A stretch of DNA of 64,000 nucleotides from Pelomonas sp965229315 (GTDB lineage: Bacteria; Pseudomonadota; Gammaproteobacteria; Burkholderiales; Burkholderiaceae_C): the NCBI RefSeq assembly GCF_965229315.1, contig NZ_CBDDJA010000001.1, positions 620,001 to 684,000 on the forward strand, given 5' to 3'. The notes beneath the pieces are model-generated. The model saw only the letters and a program-made list of their open reading frames with translations. It ran no database searches and was not told where the DNA came from. A program made the translations under genes and the position numbers. Below are positions 44,506 to 52,570 of this stretch, piece after piece. How positions within the stretch are numbered: the first letter of the stretch is position 1; every line of letters begins with the position of its first letter.

Positions 44506-46428
44506 ATGGACGTCATCAGCCATTTCGCAGCGCGCTACGAGCGCAGCAAGGTCGAGGAGCTCTCGCTGGAGGACTACCTCGCGGAGTGCAAGAAGAGCCC
44601 CCTGGCCTATGCGAGCGCCGCCGAGCGCATGCTGCAAGCCATCGGCGAGCCGCAGATGCTGGACACGCGCAACGACCCGCGCCTGTCGCGCCTGTTCGCC
44701 AACAAGACCATCAAGATCTACCCGGCCTTCGCCGAGTTCTACGGACTGGAAGAAGCCATCGAGCAGGTGGTCAGCTACTTCCGCCACGCCGCGCAAGGGC
44801 TGGAAGAAAAGAAGCAGATCCTCTACCTGCTGGGCCCCGTGGGCGGCGGCAAGAGTTCCATCGCCGAGCGGCTCAAGCAGTTGATGGAACAGGTACCGTT
44901 CTACTCGATCGCCGGCTCGCCGGTGAACGAGTCGCCGCTGGGCCTGTTCGACCCCATCGAGGACGGCCCGCTGATGGAGCGCGACTACGGCATCCCGCGC
45001 CGCTACCTGAACCGCATCCTGTCGCCGTGGGCGGTCAAGCGCCTGGACGAATTCGGCGGCGACATCCGCAAGTTCAAGGTCGTCAAGCGCTACCCCAGCG
45101 TGCTCAAGCAGTTGGGCGTCGCCAAGACCGAGCCGGGTGACGAGAACAACCAGGATATCAGCTCGCTGGTCGGCAAGGTCGACATCCGCAAGCTGGAGAC
45201 CTATGCGCAGGACGACCCCGATGCCTACAGCTACTCCGGCGGCCTGTGCCTTGCGAACCAGGGCCTGCTGGAGTTCGTGGAAATGTTCAAGGCGCCCATC
45301 AAGGTGCTGCACCCGCTACTGACCGCCACGCAGGAGGGCAACTACAAGGGCACCGAAGGCTTCGGCGCGATCCCGTTCGACGGCATCGTGCTGGCGCACA
45401 GCAACGAGAGCGAGTGGAAGACCTTCCGCAACAACAAGAACAACGAGGCCTTCCTCGACCGCGTCTACATCGTCAAGGTGCCCTACTGCCTGCGCGTGAG
45501 CGAGGAGATCAAGATCTACGAGAAGCTCATCCGCAGCTCCTCGCTGGCCGAGGCCAAGTGCGCGCCCGGCACGCTGAAGATGATGAGCCAGTTCGCCGTG
45601 CTCACGCGGCTGAAGGAGCCGGAGAACTCGTCGCTGTTCAGCAAGATGCAGATCTACGACGGCGAGAACCTGAAGGACACCGACCCGCGCGCCAAGAGCT
45701 ACCAGGAGTACCGCGACTACGCCGGCGTGGATGAAGGCATGAGCGGCATCAGCACGCGCTTCGCGTACAAGATCCTCTCCAAGGTCTTCAACTTCGACCC
45801 GGCCGAGGTGGCGGCCAACCCGGTGCACCTGATGTACGTGCTGGAGCAGCAGATCGAGCGCGAGCAGTTCCCCAAGGAGCTGGAAGAGAAGTACGTCGGC
45901 TTCATCAAGGAGCAGCTGTCGCCGCGCTACGCCGAGTTCATCGGCAAGGAGATCCAGACCGCCTACCTGGAAAGCTATTCCGAGTACGGGCAGAACATCT
46001 TCGACCGCTACGTGACCTACGCCGACTACTGGATCCAGGATCAGGAGTACCGCGACACCGACACCGGCGAGGTGTTCGACCGCGTCGCGCTGAACGCCGA
46101 GCTGGAGAAGATCGAGAAGCCCGCGGGCATCTCCAACCCCAAGGACTTCCGCAACGAGATCGTCAACTTCGTGCTGCGCGCGCGCGCCAACAACGCCGGC
46201 AAGAATCCGAACTGGACCAGCTACGAGAAGCTGCGCACCGTCATCGAGAAGAAGATGTTCTCCAACACCGAGGAGCTGCTGCCCGTCATCAGCTTCAACG
46301 CCAAGGCCAGCGCCGAGGACGCCAAGAAGCACGAGAACTTCGTGCAGCGCATGGTGGACAAGGGCTACACGGCCAAGCAGGTGCGGCTGTTGTGCGAGTG
46401 GTATTTGAGGGTACGCAAGTCCAGCTGA
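44506..46428 (+). CDS. prkA: PrkA-type serine protein kinase (YeaG)
   Basis: A 640-residue AAA+-like protein kinase. Walker A GPVGGGKSS is at residues 110-118, with the PrkA N-terminal AAA region and a C-terminal PrkA domain (LSKVFNFDPAEVAANPVHLMYVLEQQ, FIKEQLSPRYAEFIGKEIQTAYLE). In enterobacteria YeaG/YeaH act in nitrogen-starvation and stationary-phase survival, and PrkA of Bacillus affects sporulation. Length is like E. coli YeaG (644). CAGGAG precedes the ATG. It is first of three genes with yeaH and spoVR. Confidence 0.94.
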   Translation: MDVISHFAARYERSKVEELSLEDYLAECKKSPLAYASAAERMLQAIGEPQMLDTRNDPRLSRLFANKTIKIYPAFAEFYGLEEAIEQVVSYFRHAAQGLEEKKQILYLLGPVGGGKSSIAERLKQLMEQVPFYSIAGSPVNESPLGLFDPIEDGPLMERDYGIPRRYLNRILSPWAVKRLDEFGGDIRKFKVVKRYPSVLKQLGVAKTEPGDENNQDISSLVGKVDIRKLETYAQDDPDAYSYSGGLCLANQGLLEFVEMFKAPIKVLHPLLTATQEGNYKGTEGFGAIPFDGIVLAHSNESEWKTFRNNKNNEAFLDRVYIVKVPYCLRVSEEIKIYEKLIRSSSLAEAKCAPGTLKMMSQFAVLTRLKEPENSSLFSKMQIYDGENLKDTDPRAKSYQEYRDYAGVDEGMSGISTRFAYKILSKVFNFDPAEVAANPVHLMYVLEQQIEREQFPKELEEKYVGFIKEQLSPRYAEFIGKEIQTAYLESYSEYGQNIFDRYVTYADYWIQDQEYRDTDTGEVFDRVALNAELEKIEKPAGISNPKDFRNEIVNFVLRARANNAGKNPNWTSYEKLRTVIEKKMFSNTEELLPVISFNAKASAEDAKKHENFVQRMVDKGYTAKQVRLLCEWYLRVRKSS

Positions 46429-46439
46429 GGCGGTGAGGC

Positions 46440-47720
46440 ATGTCCCTCCAACAGATCATTGATCGACGCCTTTCGGGCAAGAACAAGTCCATCGGCAACC
46501 GCGAGCGCTTCCTGCGCCGCCACAAGGACCAGATCCGCGAGGCGGTCAAGCGTGCGGTGGACGGCCGCGGCATCCGCGACATGGAGCGCGGCGAGGACGT
46601 GCACATCCCGAAGAAGGACTTGAACGAGCCCGTCTTTGGCCATGGCGACGGCGGCGTGCGCGAGGTCGTGCGGCCGGGCAACACCGAATACGTGAAGGGT
46701 GATCGCGTCGCCAAACCGAAGGGCGGGCAGGGCGGCGGCGCGGGCGGAGGCCAGGCCAGCGACTCCGGCGAGGGGGACGACGACTTCGTCTTCCAGCTCA
46801 GCAAGGAAGAGTTCATGCAGGTCTTCTTCGATGACCTGGCCTTGCCCAACCTGGCCCGCACGACGCTGGCGGACACGCCCGAATGGAAGAGCCACCGCGC
46901 CGGTTACTCGTCCGACGGCACGCCCACCAACCTGCACGTGGTGCGCTCCATGCGCGGCGCCCTGGGCCGGCGCATTGCCCTCGGCATGGACAAGCGCCGC
47001 GAACTGCACGAGCTGGAAGCCCGCGAGCAGGAGCTGCTGAAGGAAGACCGCCCCGAGACGCCACGGCTGCTGCTCGAGACCCGCTCGCGCATGCAGCACC
47101 TGCGCGAACGGCTGAAGGCCATCCCCTTCCTGGACCCCATCGACCTGCGGTTTCGTTCTCGCGTGCGCATCCCGGTGCCAACGACCCGTGCCGTCATGTT
47201 CTGCCTGATGGACGTGTCCGGCTCCATGGACGAGAGCCGCAAGGACCTCGCCAAGCGCTTCTTCATCCTGCTCTACCTGTTCCTGACACGGCACTACGAC
47301 AAGATCGACGTCGTCTTCATCCGCCACCACACGCAGGCGCAGGAGGTGGACGAGCAGAACTTCTTCCACGCGACGGAGACCGGCGGCACCGTCGTGTCCA
47401 GCGCACTGGTGCTGATGGAGCAGATCATCCGCGAGCGCTACTCGCCGACCGAGTGGAACATCTACGGCGCGCAGGCCAGCGACGGCGACAACTGGCACCA
47501 CGACAGCGGCCGTTGCCGCGAGCTGCTCAGCGCCAAGATTCTGCCGCTGTGCCGCTACTTCGCCTACGTGCAAGTGGCCGAGCCCGAGCAGAACCTGTGG
47601 GAGGAGTACGTGAAGCTCGCCGACGACGTGCCGCACTTCGCGATGCGCAAGGCCGTGGAGGCCTCGCAGATCTACCCGGTCTTCCGCGAGCTGTTCAAGA
47701 AGGAAGGGGCGCCGGCATGA
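46440..47720 (+). CDS. yeaH: YeaH/YhbH family protein (DUF444)
   Basis: A 426-residue protein of the DUF444 family, always found with PrkA. The N-terminus IIDRRLSGKNKSIGNRERFLRRHKDQIREAV is the signature. The C-terminal half is von Willebrand-A-like with the metal-site motif MDVSGSMDE near residue 258, and IYGAQASDGDNW further on. The linker (about 90-115) is Gly-rich. It probably acts as a partner of the kinase in the starvation response. It starts 11 bp after prkA. Confidence 0.93.
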   Translation: MSLQQIIDRRLSGKNKSIGNRERFLRRHKDQIREAVKRAVDGRGIRDMERGEDVHIPKKDLNEPVFGHGDGGVREVVRPGNTEYVKGDRVAKPKGGQGGGAGGGQASDSGEGDDDFVFQLSKEEFMQVFFDDLALPNLARTTLADTPEWKSHRAGYSSDGTPTNLHVVRSMRGALGRRIALGMDKRRELHELEAREQELLKEDRPETPRLLLETRSRMQHLRERLKAIPFLDPIDLRFRSRVRIPVPTTRAVMFCLMDVSGSMDESRKDLAKRFFILLYLFLTRHYDKIDVVFIRHHTQAQEVDEQNFFHATETGGTVVSSALVLMEQIIRERYSPTEWNIYGAQASDGDNWHHDSGRCRELLSAKILPLCRYFAYVQVAEPEQNLWEEYVKLADDVPHFAMRKAVEASQIYPVFRELFKKEGAPA

Positions 47721-47802
47721 GGTCCGAGCGCCGGGCCGCTCCCAAGCAGGACCGCCGCCCCTCGGGGAAGGGCCGGACGTACCCGTTGGACGAGGGGCAA
47801 CC

Positions 47803-49404
47803 ATGAGCACCCAGGAAGACCGTCGGCATCATGACCATCCGGCCTCGCCGCCCGCCGGCCTGCCCGACCGCCGCCAGCACCTGCCGCTGCAGCGCATGCA
47901 GCCCCTGCTGCAACGGCCGAGCCAGCCGCTGCCCTCGCCCAACGACTGGACCTTCGATCTCATCGAGGACTACCACGCCGTCATCCGGCAGACGGCCGAG
48001 CGCTTCGGCCTGGACACCTATGCCAACCAGCTGGAGGTCATCACCGCCGAGCAGATGATGGACGCCTACGCGTCGGTGGGCATGCCGGTGAACTACCGGC
48101 ACTGGAGCTACGGCAAGGAGTTCATCAGCACCGAGCGCAACTACAAGCGCGGCCAGATGGGCCTGGCCTACGAGATCGTCATCAACTCCGACCCCTGCAT
48201 TGCCTACCTGATGGAGGAGAACACGCTGGCCATGCAGGCGCTCGTCATCGCGCATGCCTGCTACGGGCACAACAGCTTCTTCAAGGGCAACTACCTGTTC
48301 CGCATGTGGACGGACGCCTCGTCCATCATCGACTACCTCGTCTACGCGAAAAACTACGTCGCCGACTGCGAGGAGCGCCATGGCGTGGACGCCGTCGAAA
48401 CGCTGCTGGACTCCTGCCACGCGCTGATGAACCACGGCGTGGACCGCTACCGCCGCCCGGCCAAGCTGTCCCTCGCCGAAGAGCGCGCGCGGTTGAAGGA
48501 CCGCGAGCAGCACGCGCAGTCGCAGATCAACGACCTGTGGCGCACGCTGCCCCGGCGGGCCGACCGCCCCGACGAGGCCGCCGAGAGCCGCCGCTTCCCT
48601 GACGAGCCGCAGGAGAACCTGCTGTACTTCATCGAGAAGAACGCGCCGCTGCTGGAGCCCTGGCAGCGCGAGATCGTGCGCATCGTGCGCAAGGTCGCGC
48701 AGTACTTCTACCCGCAGCGCCAGACCCAGGTCATGAACGAAGGCTGGGCCACGTTCTGGCACCACCGGCTGCTCAACCAGATGTACGACGACGGCTACCT
48801 GTCCGACGGCATGATGATCGAGTGGCTCAAGTCCCACACCAACGTCATCTACCAGCAGCCGGGCGCCAACCTGAACCCGTACGCGCTGGGCTTCGCGATG
48901 TACACCGACATCAAGCGCATCTGCGAGCAGCCGACCGACGAGGACCGCGACTGGTTCCCCGACATCGCCGGCAGCGAATGGCTGCCCACGCTCGACCACG
49001 CGATGCGCAACTTCAAGGACGAGAGCTTCATCGGGCAATACCTGTCCCCGAAGCTGATGCGCGACTTCCGCCTGTTCGCCATCCTCGACGACGAGACCAA
49101 GAGCGAATACGAGATTTCCGCCATCCACGACGAGGGCGGCTACCGCCACGTGCGCCAGGCGCTGTCGCGCCAGTACGACCTCTCCACGCGCGAGCCCAAC
49201 ATCCAGGTCTGGAACGTCAACCTGCGCGGCGACCGGTCGCTGACGCTGCGCCACGTGCAGCACCTCAACCGGCCGCTGCACGACAACGCGCAGGAAGTGC
49301 TCAGGCACGTGGGCCGGCTGTGGGGCTTCGGCGTGCAGCTCGAAAGCATCAACGGCCGCGGCGACGTGACGCGGCGATGGAGCGTGCCGGCTCAGGTGGG
49401 GTGA
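47803..49404 (+). CDS. spoVR: SpoVR family protein (YcgB-like)
   Basis: A 533-residue protein of the SpoVR family. WTFDLIEDYHAVIRQTAERFGLDTYANQLEVITAEQMMDAYASVGMP is the conserved beginning, with ACYGHNSFFKGNYLF, HWSYGKEF and the GWATFWHHRLLN histidines further on. In Bacillus it affects the spore cortex, and in non-sporulating species it is linked to prkA and yeaH in a stress-survival operon. The role in this organism is unknown. The first 45 residues are a low-complexity Pro/Arg extension. Confidence 0.93.
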   Translation: MSTQEDRRHHDHPASPPAGLPDRRQHLPLQRMQPLLQRPSQPLPSPNDWTFDLIEDYHAVIRQTAERFGLDTYANQLEVITAEQMMDAYASVGMPVNYRHWSYGKEFISTERNYKRGQMGLAYEIVINSDPCIAYLMEENTLAMQALVIAHACYGHNSFFKGNYLFRMWTDASSIIDYLVYAKNYVADCEERHGVDAVETLLDSCHALMNHGVDRYRRPAKLSLAEERARLKDREQHAQSQINDLWRTLPRRADRPDEAAESRRFPDEPQENLLYFIEKNAPLLEPWQREIVRIVRKVAQYFYPQRQTQVMNEGWATFWHHRLLNQMYDDGYLSDGMMIEWLKSHTNVIYQQPGANLNPYALGFAMYTDIKRICEQPTDEDRDWFPDIAGSEWLPTLDHAMRNFKDESFIGQYLSPKLMRDFRLFAILDDETKSEYEISAIHDEGGYRHVRQALSRQYDLSTREPNIQVWNVNLRGDRSLTLRHVQHLNRPLHDNAQEVLRHVGRLWGFGVQLESINGRGDVTRRWSVPAQVG

Positions 49405-49405
49405 T

Positions 49406-49813
49406 TCAGGAGGTCGCGCGCCGCCAGGGTTCGCGTCTGACGAGCAGCACGGCCGACACCAGCAGCAGCGTCAGCCCCGTCGCTGCTTCGGCCCAGATCG
49501 TCAGATTGGCCAGCAACGTGTGCTGCGAGCACAGGCCCAGCTGGTAGTGCAGCAGGCCATCCAGGCCCAGCGCACCCTAGACACCCAATGCCAGCAGGCC
49601 GAGCGCCGGCAATCCCAACCTCACCAGCGCGAGCGCCATGAGCCCCACGCCAGTGACGGCGAACCAGAACAGCCAGACCTTGCCCGGCGTCAGCCAAGCC
49701 GGCATGCCGGGGTAGAAGGCGATGTACTGCGCGTTGTGGCCGAAGTGGGCCAGGCTGGCCAGGAAGTAGGCCGCCACCAGTGCCGCCGGCGCGCGGCGTG
49801 ACGTCCCGGTCAT
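49406..49813 (-). pseudogene. Small membrane protein interrupted by an in-frame TAG
   Basis: A 135-residue membrane protein whose frame is broken by a TAG at codon 79 (49577-49579). Before it are MTGTSRRAPAALVAAYFLASLAHFGHNAQY and two helices. After the stop the same frame continues without a shift for 56 more codons (GALGLDGLLHYQLGLC, then a helix AATGLTLLLVSAVLLVRR) and ends at a TGA 2 bp beyond the spoVR stop. The whole resembles a four-helix protein with a short FGHNAQYI motif. A nonsense mutation or a base-calling error are both possible. Its start overlaps the upstream gene by four bases. Confidence 0.75.
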
Positions 49814-50361
49814 GGCGTCGCCGGCGCAGTGCCATAGCGCGCCTGCATCGGCTCGATCACCAGTTGCAGGCAGATCAACGCCGCGAGCTGGTCGTGCACT
49901 TCACCGCCCTGCCCCTGGCGCACCGCCTCGGGCATCGCCTGCAGGCGGGCCCGCGCGGCGACGATCTGCGGGTCGTCCTGCAAATCCCTGCGGCCGAACC
50001 GCGCGGCCAGCATTAGCGTGGAGGCCTGGACACCCTGTATGTATTCCGGCCGGCTCTTGAACTGCATCAGGAAGTCGACGGCGGCCGCCGTGTCCATGCC
50101 GAACGCACGCCCCAGCACGCCGGTCATCGCAGCCTCCGTCACCGCCAGGTCGCCCGGCCCGCCGGCCAGCAGCGTGGACAGGATGGCCGCATGGCTGGCC
50201 AGCACGCCGACGAGGAAGGGGTCGCCGGACAGGTCCGCGGCGCCGTCTCCCAGCGCCCGCTGCACGCCCACGAACACCTGCCATGCGTCCTCCGCGGCCG
50301 TCGCCGCGATGTCGACCGGCCGGTCGTCCTGCTTGTGCCTCTTCCACCAACCCGACATCAA
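49810..50361 (-). CDS. Hypothetical protein
   Basis: A 183-residue soluble, helical protein that I do not recognise (ATAAEDAWQVFVGVQRALGDGAADLSGDPFLVGVLASHAAILSTLL, FLMQFKSRPEYIQGVQASTLML). It begins at the 3' end of the broken ArsR gene, overlaps it slightly in another frame, and ends in an ATGA overlap with the membrane protein gene, so it belongs to the same minus-strand operon. A second ATG three bases later is an equally good start. Confidence 0.6.
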   Translation of the reverse strand: MMSGWWKRHKQDDRPVDIAATAAEDAWQVFVGVQRALGDGAADLSGDPFLVGVLASHAAILSTLLAGGPGDLAVTEAAMTGVLGRAFGMDTAAAVDFLMQFKSRPEYIQGVQASTLMLAARFGRRDLQDDPQIVAARARLQAMPEAVRQGQGGEVHDQLAALICLQLVIEPMQARYGTAPATP

Positions 50362-50756
50362 TCCACTCCCGCTCGGGCGCCAGTTCGTCCAGCGCCAGAC
50401 GCCCCACCGGCGTCAACCTCAGCTCCCGTGACGCCGGCATCCGGCTCACCCAGCCACGCACGATCATCGCCTCCAACCACGTCCGTCACGCGCAGCAGCG
50501 CCTCCAGCGCATGCGCCACGTCGCCGTCGGCCAGCCCGAAGTAGCGGTGCCGCCCCTGCGGCCGCACGCGCGCCAGGCCTTCGTCGACCAGCAGCTTCAG
50601 GTGCCCCGACATGGTCGCCGCCGTCACGCCGGCGTGCCGGGCCAGTTCGCCCGCGGTATACAGCCGGCCGTCGAGCAGCCGCGCGAGCGTGCTCGCCCAC
50701 GTCGCGTCGGCGATGGCCGCGGCGACGCGGGCGAGGCGGGGTTCTGCGGCGCTCAT
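50345..50756 (-). pseudogene. ArsR-family regulator with internal deletion and frameshift
   Basis: MSAAEPRLARVAAAIADATWASTLARLLDGRLYTAGELARHAGVTAATMSGHLKLLVDEGLARVRPQGRHRYFGLADGDVAHALEALL is a clear ArsR winged-helix N-terminus. After codon 95 the frame changes: the original reads GGDDRAWLGEPDAG and stops at 50358, while the next frame gives EAMIVRGWVSRMPASRELRLTPVGRLALDELAPE, which matches the family C-terminus. About 60 residues that normally lie between are missing. The gene therefore has a deletion plus a frame change and is probably inactive. It follows the monooxygenase gene with an ATGA overlap. Confidence 0.75.
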
Positions 50757-51076
50757 CGTGGGACTTGATCGCGGTCGTTCAGGCCGTAGTCCCACACAAC
50801 GGCGGCGACGCGCAGCCGGTAGTCGGCGAACAGCCCGCCGCGCCCTGCCGCCTGCGCCGCGCGGTGGCGCTCCATCTCGCGCCCGCCGCGCACGGCATCC
50901 TTATCGCGTCAGAAGGACAGCGACAGCAGCTTGTCGGGCTTTGTCAGGCTCTGGAAGCGCTCCACCGAGATGAAGCCGTCCATGCGTTCCAGCAGCGGCT
51001 TCAAGGCGGCGGCGTGGTCGAGGTAGGCCTGCCGGCCGTCGGCGGTGCGTTGAACTTCGAAGATCACCGCAATCAT
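50753..51076 (-). pseudogene. Antibiotic biosynthesis monooxygenase (ABM) interrupted by TGA
   Basis: A 107-residue frame with an internal TGA at codon 56 (50909-50911). The front reads MIAVIFEVQRTADGRQAYLDHAAALKPLLERMDGFISVERFQSLTKPDKLLSLSF. The next codon is a stop where relatives have tryptophan (F-W-R-D). After it the frame goes on unbroken: RDKDAVRGGREMERHRAAQ, GRGGLFADYRLRVAAVVWDYGL. That is the usual ABM tail. A single TGG-to-TGA change explains it. Such dimeric ABM proteins are often next to an ArsR gene, as here. Confidence 0.8.
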
Positions 51077-51417
51077 GGCTGCACATCCTCACAGAAAGTG
51101 CGCCACTCGCGCAGAATGAAGCGCTGCCTTTGCGCGAACTCGAAGTGGGCCCGCGCCTTCGGGTCGGCCTTCAACCGCGCGCGGTAAGCCTCATAGTCGG
51201 CCAGCGTGTCGAAGCCGACCAGGCACCAGGCCTCGTGGTTCGTCCCTTCCCACGGCAGCCAGTAGCCCAGCAACCGGCCGGAGGCCAATTGGCACGCGAA
51301 GCCCACGGCCAGGCCCATGCCCGGCTCGTACCACCCGACCAGCGGGATAAACATGCCTCGTGACAGCGATTCGATGGGCGTCGCTATCTGACACAGGGGG
51401 AACTGAAGCTCCAGCAA
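51073..51417 (-). CDS. NIPSNAP family protein, N-terminus atypical
   Basis: A 114-residue protein of which residues about 45-112 (GRLLGYWLPWEGTNHEAWCLVGFDTLADYEAYRARLKADPKARAHFEF, REWRTFCEDVQP) match the NIPSNAP dimeric alpha-beta barrel family. The first 40 residues (MLELQFPLCQIATPIESL...) do not fit the usual N-terminal strand, so the 5' end may be rearranged and the start is uncertain. Its stop overlaps the ABM start (ATGA). It heads the decaying minus-strand operon. Confidence 0.6.
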   Translation of the reverse strand: MLELQFPLCQIATPIESLSRGMFIPLVGWYEPGMGLAVGFACQLASGRLLGYWLPWEGTNHEAWCLVGFDTLADYEAYRARLKADPKARAHFEFAQRQRFILREWRTFCEDVQP

Positions 51418-51483
51418 GACATGGTAGCTACCGGCTTCGCGATCATCATGGCAACCCCGAGACGCTCAACCCGCGGATCTTGC

Positions 51484-51640
51484 CAGGATGCATGGGCGTG
51501 TCCAGCAGCTCGCAGCGCGCGATGGATACACAGAGATGGATGATCTGCATGGCAGTCTGCACGGGGCCACCAACACCGCTTCGGGCAGCGGGTGCACCTT
51601 GGCGGTCAGTTCGGTAATGACGGCGAGCATTCCTTCGCGG
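51484..51640 (-). pseudogene. Fragment of an FAD-linked oxidase gene
   Basis: Minus-strand translations in this stretch give VITELTAKVHPLPEAV and, in another frame, VQTAMQIIHLCVSIARCELLD. Both are close to residues of the intact oxidase at 52560-53966 (VITELTVKVHPLPEAV and VQTAMQVIQLGVPIARCELLD). At DNA level 51500-51525 is identical to 53181-53206. The fragment has internal changes and a deletion and cannot encode a protein. The rest of 51418-51769 shows nothing else. Confidence 0.8.
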
Positions 51641-51769
51641 CGAAATCGGCCTCCTCGCGTTGAGGGTGATGCCCTGGAAAGCAAGCGGCGCCGCGACCGG
51701 GCCGGCGGCGAACGCGAGAAGGGGGCGGCGTTGCATGCGGCGCATCCGGTTCCGCTAAGCTGCGCCCCC

Positions 51770-52570
51770 ATGCGCTCACGCCCTCTGCACGCCCTGGCTG
51801 TCATCGCGCTGGCGACGATCCTGACCGGCTGCGCCGTAACGTCGATGGAGGTCCTGCCACCCGACGCGCTCACGGCGGTGACCGCCTGGCCCGTCAGCGG
51901 CCGCCAAGGCTGGATGCCCGGGCGCAAGCTGCGCTTCGGCGACTACGTGACGCGCGACCTGACAAAGCGCCAGGAAACGAAGCAGGTCGCCTGCCCCAAC
52001 GGCTGCTCGGGCGTTGACCTGGGCATCTACAGGCGCCACTTCGACGAAGCGTTCAGGACGGCCACGCAGCGCATGCACTACACGCTCGCGGGGCCGGCGG
52101 GCGCGGAGGTCGACGTGCAGCTGATCACGCAGATCGACCAGCAGCGCCGGGACTGGATCACCCGCTGGCTCGGCATGCCAACGGAGGCCGGCGGCGATGT
52201 CAGCCGCCAGATCGCCGTCATCGGCACGCTGCGGACCGCGGACGACCGCCAGCCGCCGTGGCGCTTCGCGTTGCGGGACGGTGCATCCAACGGCGCCGCG
52301 CTGCAAGGCTGGGCGGAGGACGAGCATGGCCGCCGCTTGGTGCTGACCCCCCTGCGGAAGGTCGCCGGCCGCCAGGCCGGCCTCCCCCTGCAGGCACCGG
52401 CCACCATGACGCTGGGCTATGCCTTCGAGCTGGACGGCCGCACCGTGGGTGCCGTCTCGACGGTGGGGCCGGGCCAGGTGTGGATCGACCCCGATGCCGC
52501 GCCGGACCTGCGCCTGTCCGTTGCCGGCCTGGCCTCGGCGCTGCTGCTGCAGAGCCCACTCATGCGCTGA
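51770..52570 (+). CDS. Putative lipoprotein
   Basis: A 266-residue protein. MRSRPLHALAVIALATILTGCAVTSMEVLPPDALTAV has a lipobox (LTGC), giving a lipid-anchored Cys21. The mature part has no recognised domain. It carries a CPNGCSG cysteine pair and a beta-rich C-terminus (LGYAFELDGRTVGAVSTVGPGQVWID). Its last 11 bases overlap the end of the convergent oxidase gene. Function unknown. Confidence 0.7.
   Translation: MRSRPLHALAVIALATILTGCAVTSMEVLPPDALTAVTAWPVSGRQGWMPGRKLRFGDYVTRDLTKRQETKQVACPNGCSGVDLGIYRRHFDEAFRTATQRMHYTLAGPAGAEVDVQLITQIDQQRRDWITRWLGMPTEAGGDVSRQIAVIGTLRTADDRQPPWRFALRDGASNGAALQGWAEDEHGRRLVLTPLRKVAGRQAGLPLQAPATMTLGYAFELDGRTVGAVSTVGPGQVWIDPDAAPDLRLSVAGLASALLLQSPLMR

Noticed and set aside
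50909..50911. TGA in the ABM gene as selenocysteine or programmed recoding
   Set aside because: The family has tryptophan at this place and no selenocysteine insertion element is seen. A nonsense change is simpler.
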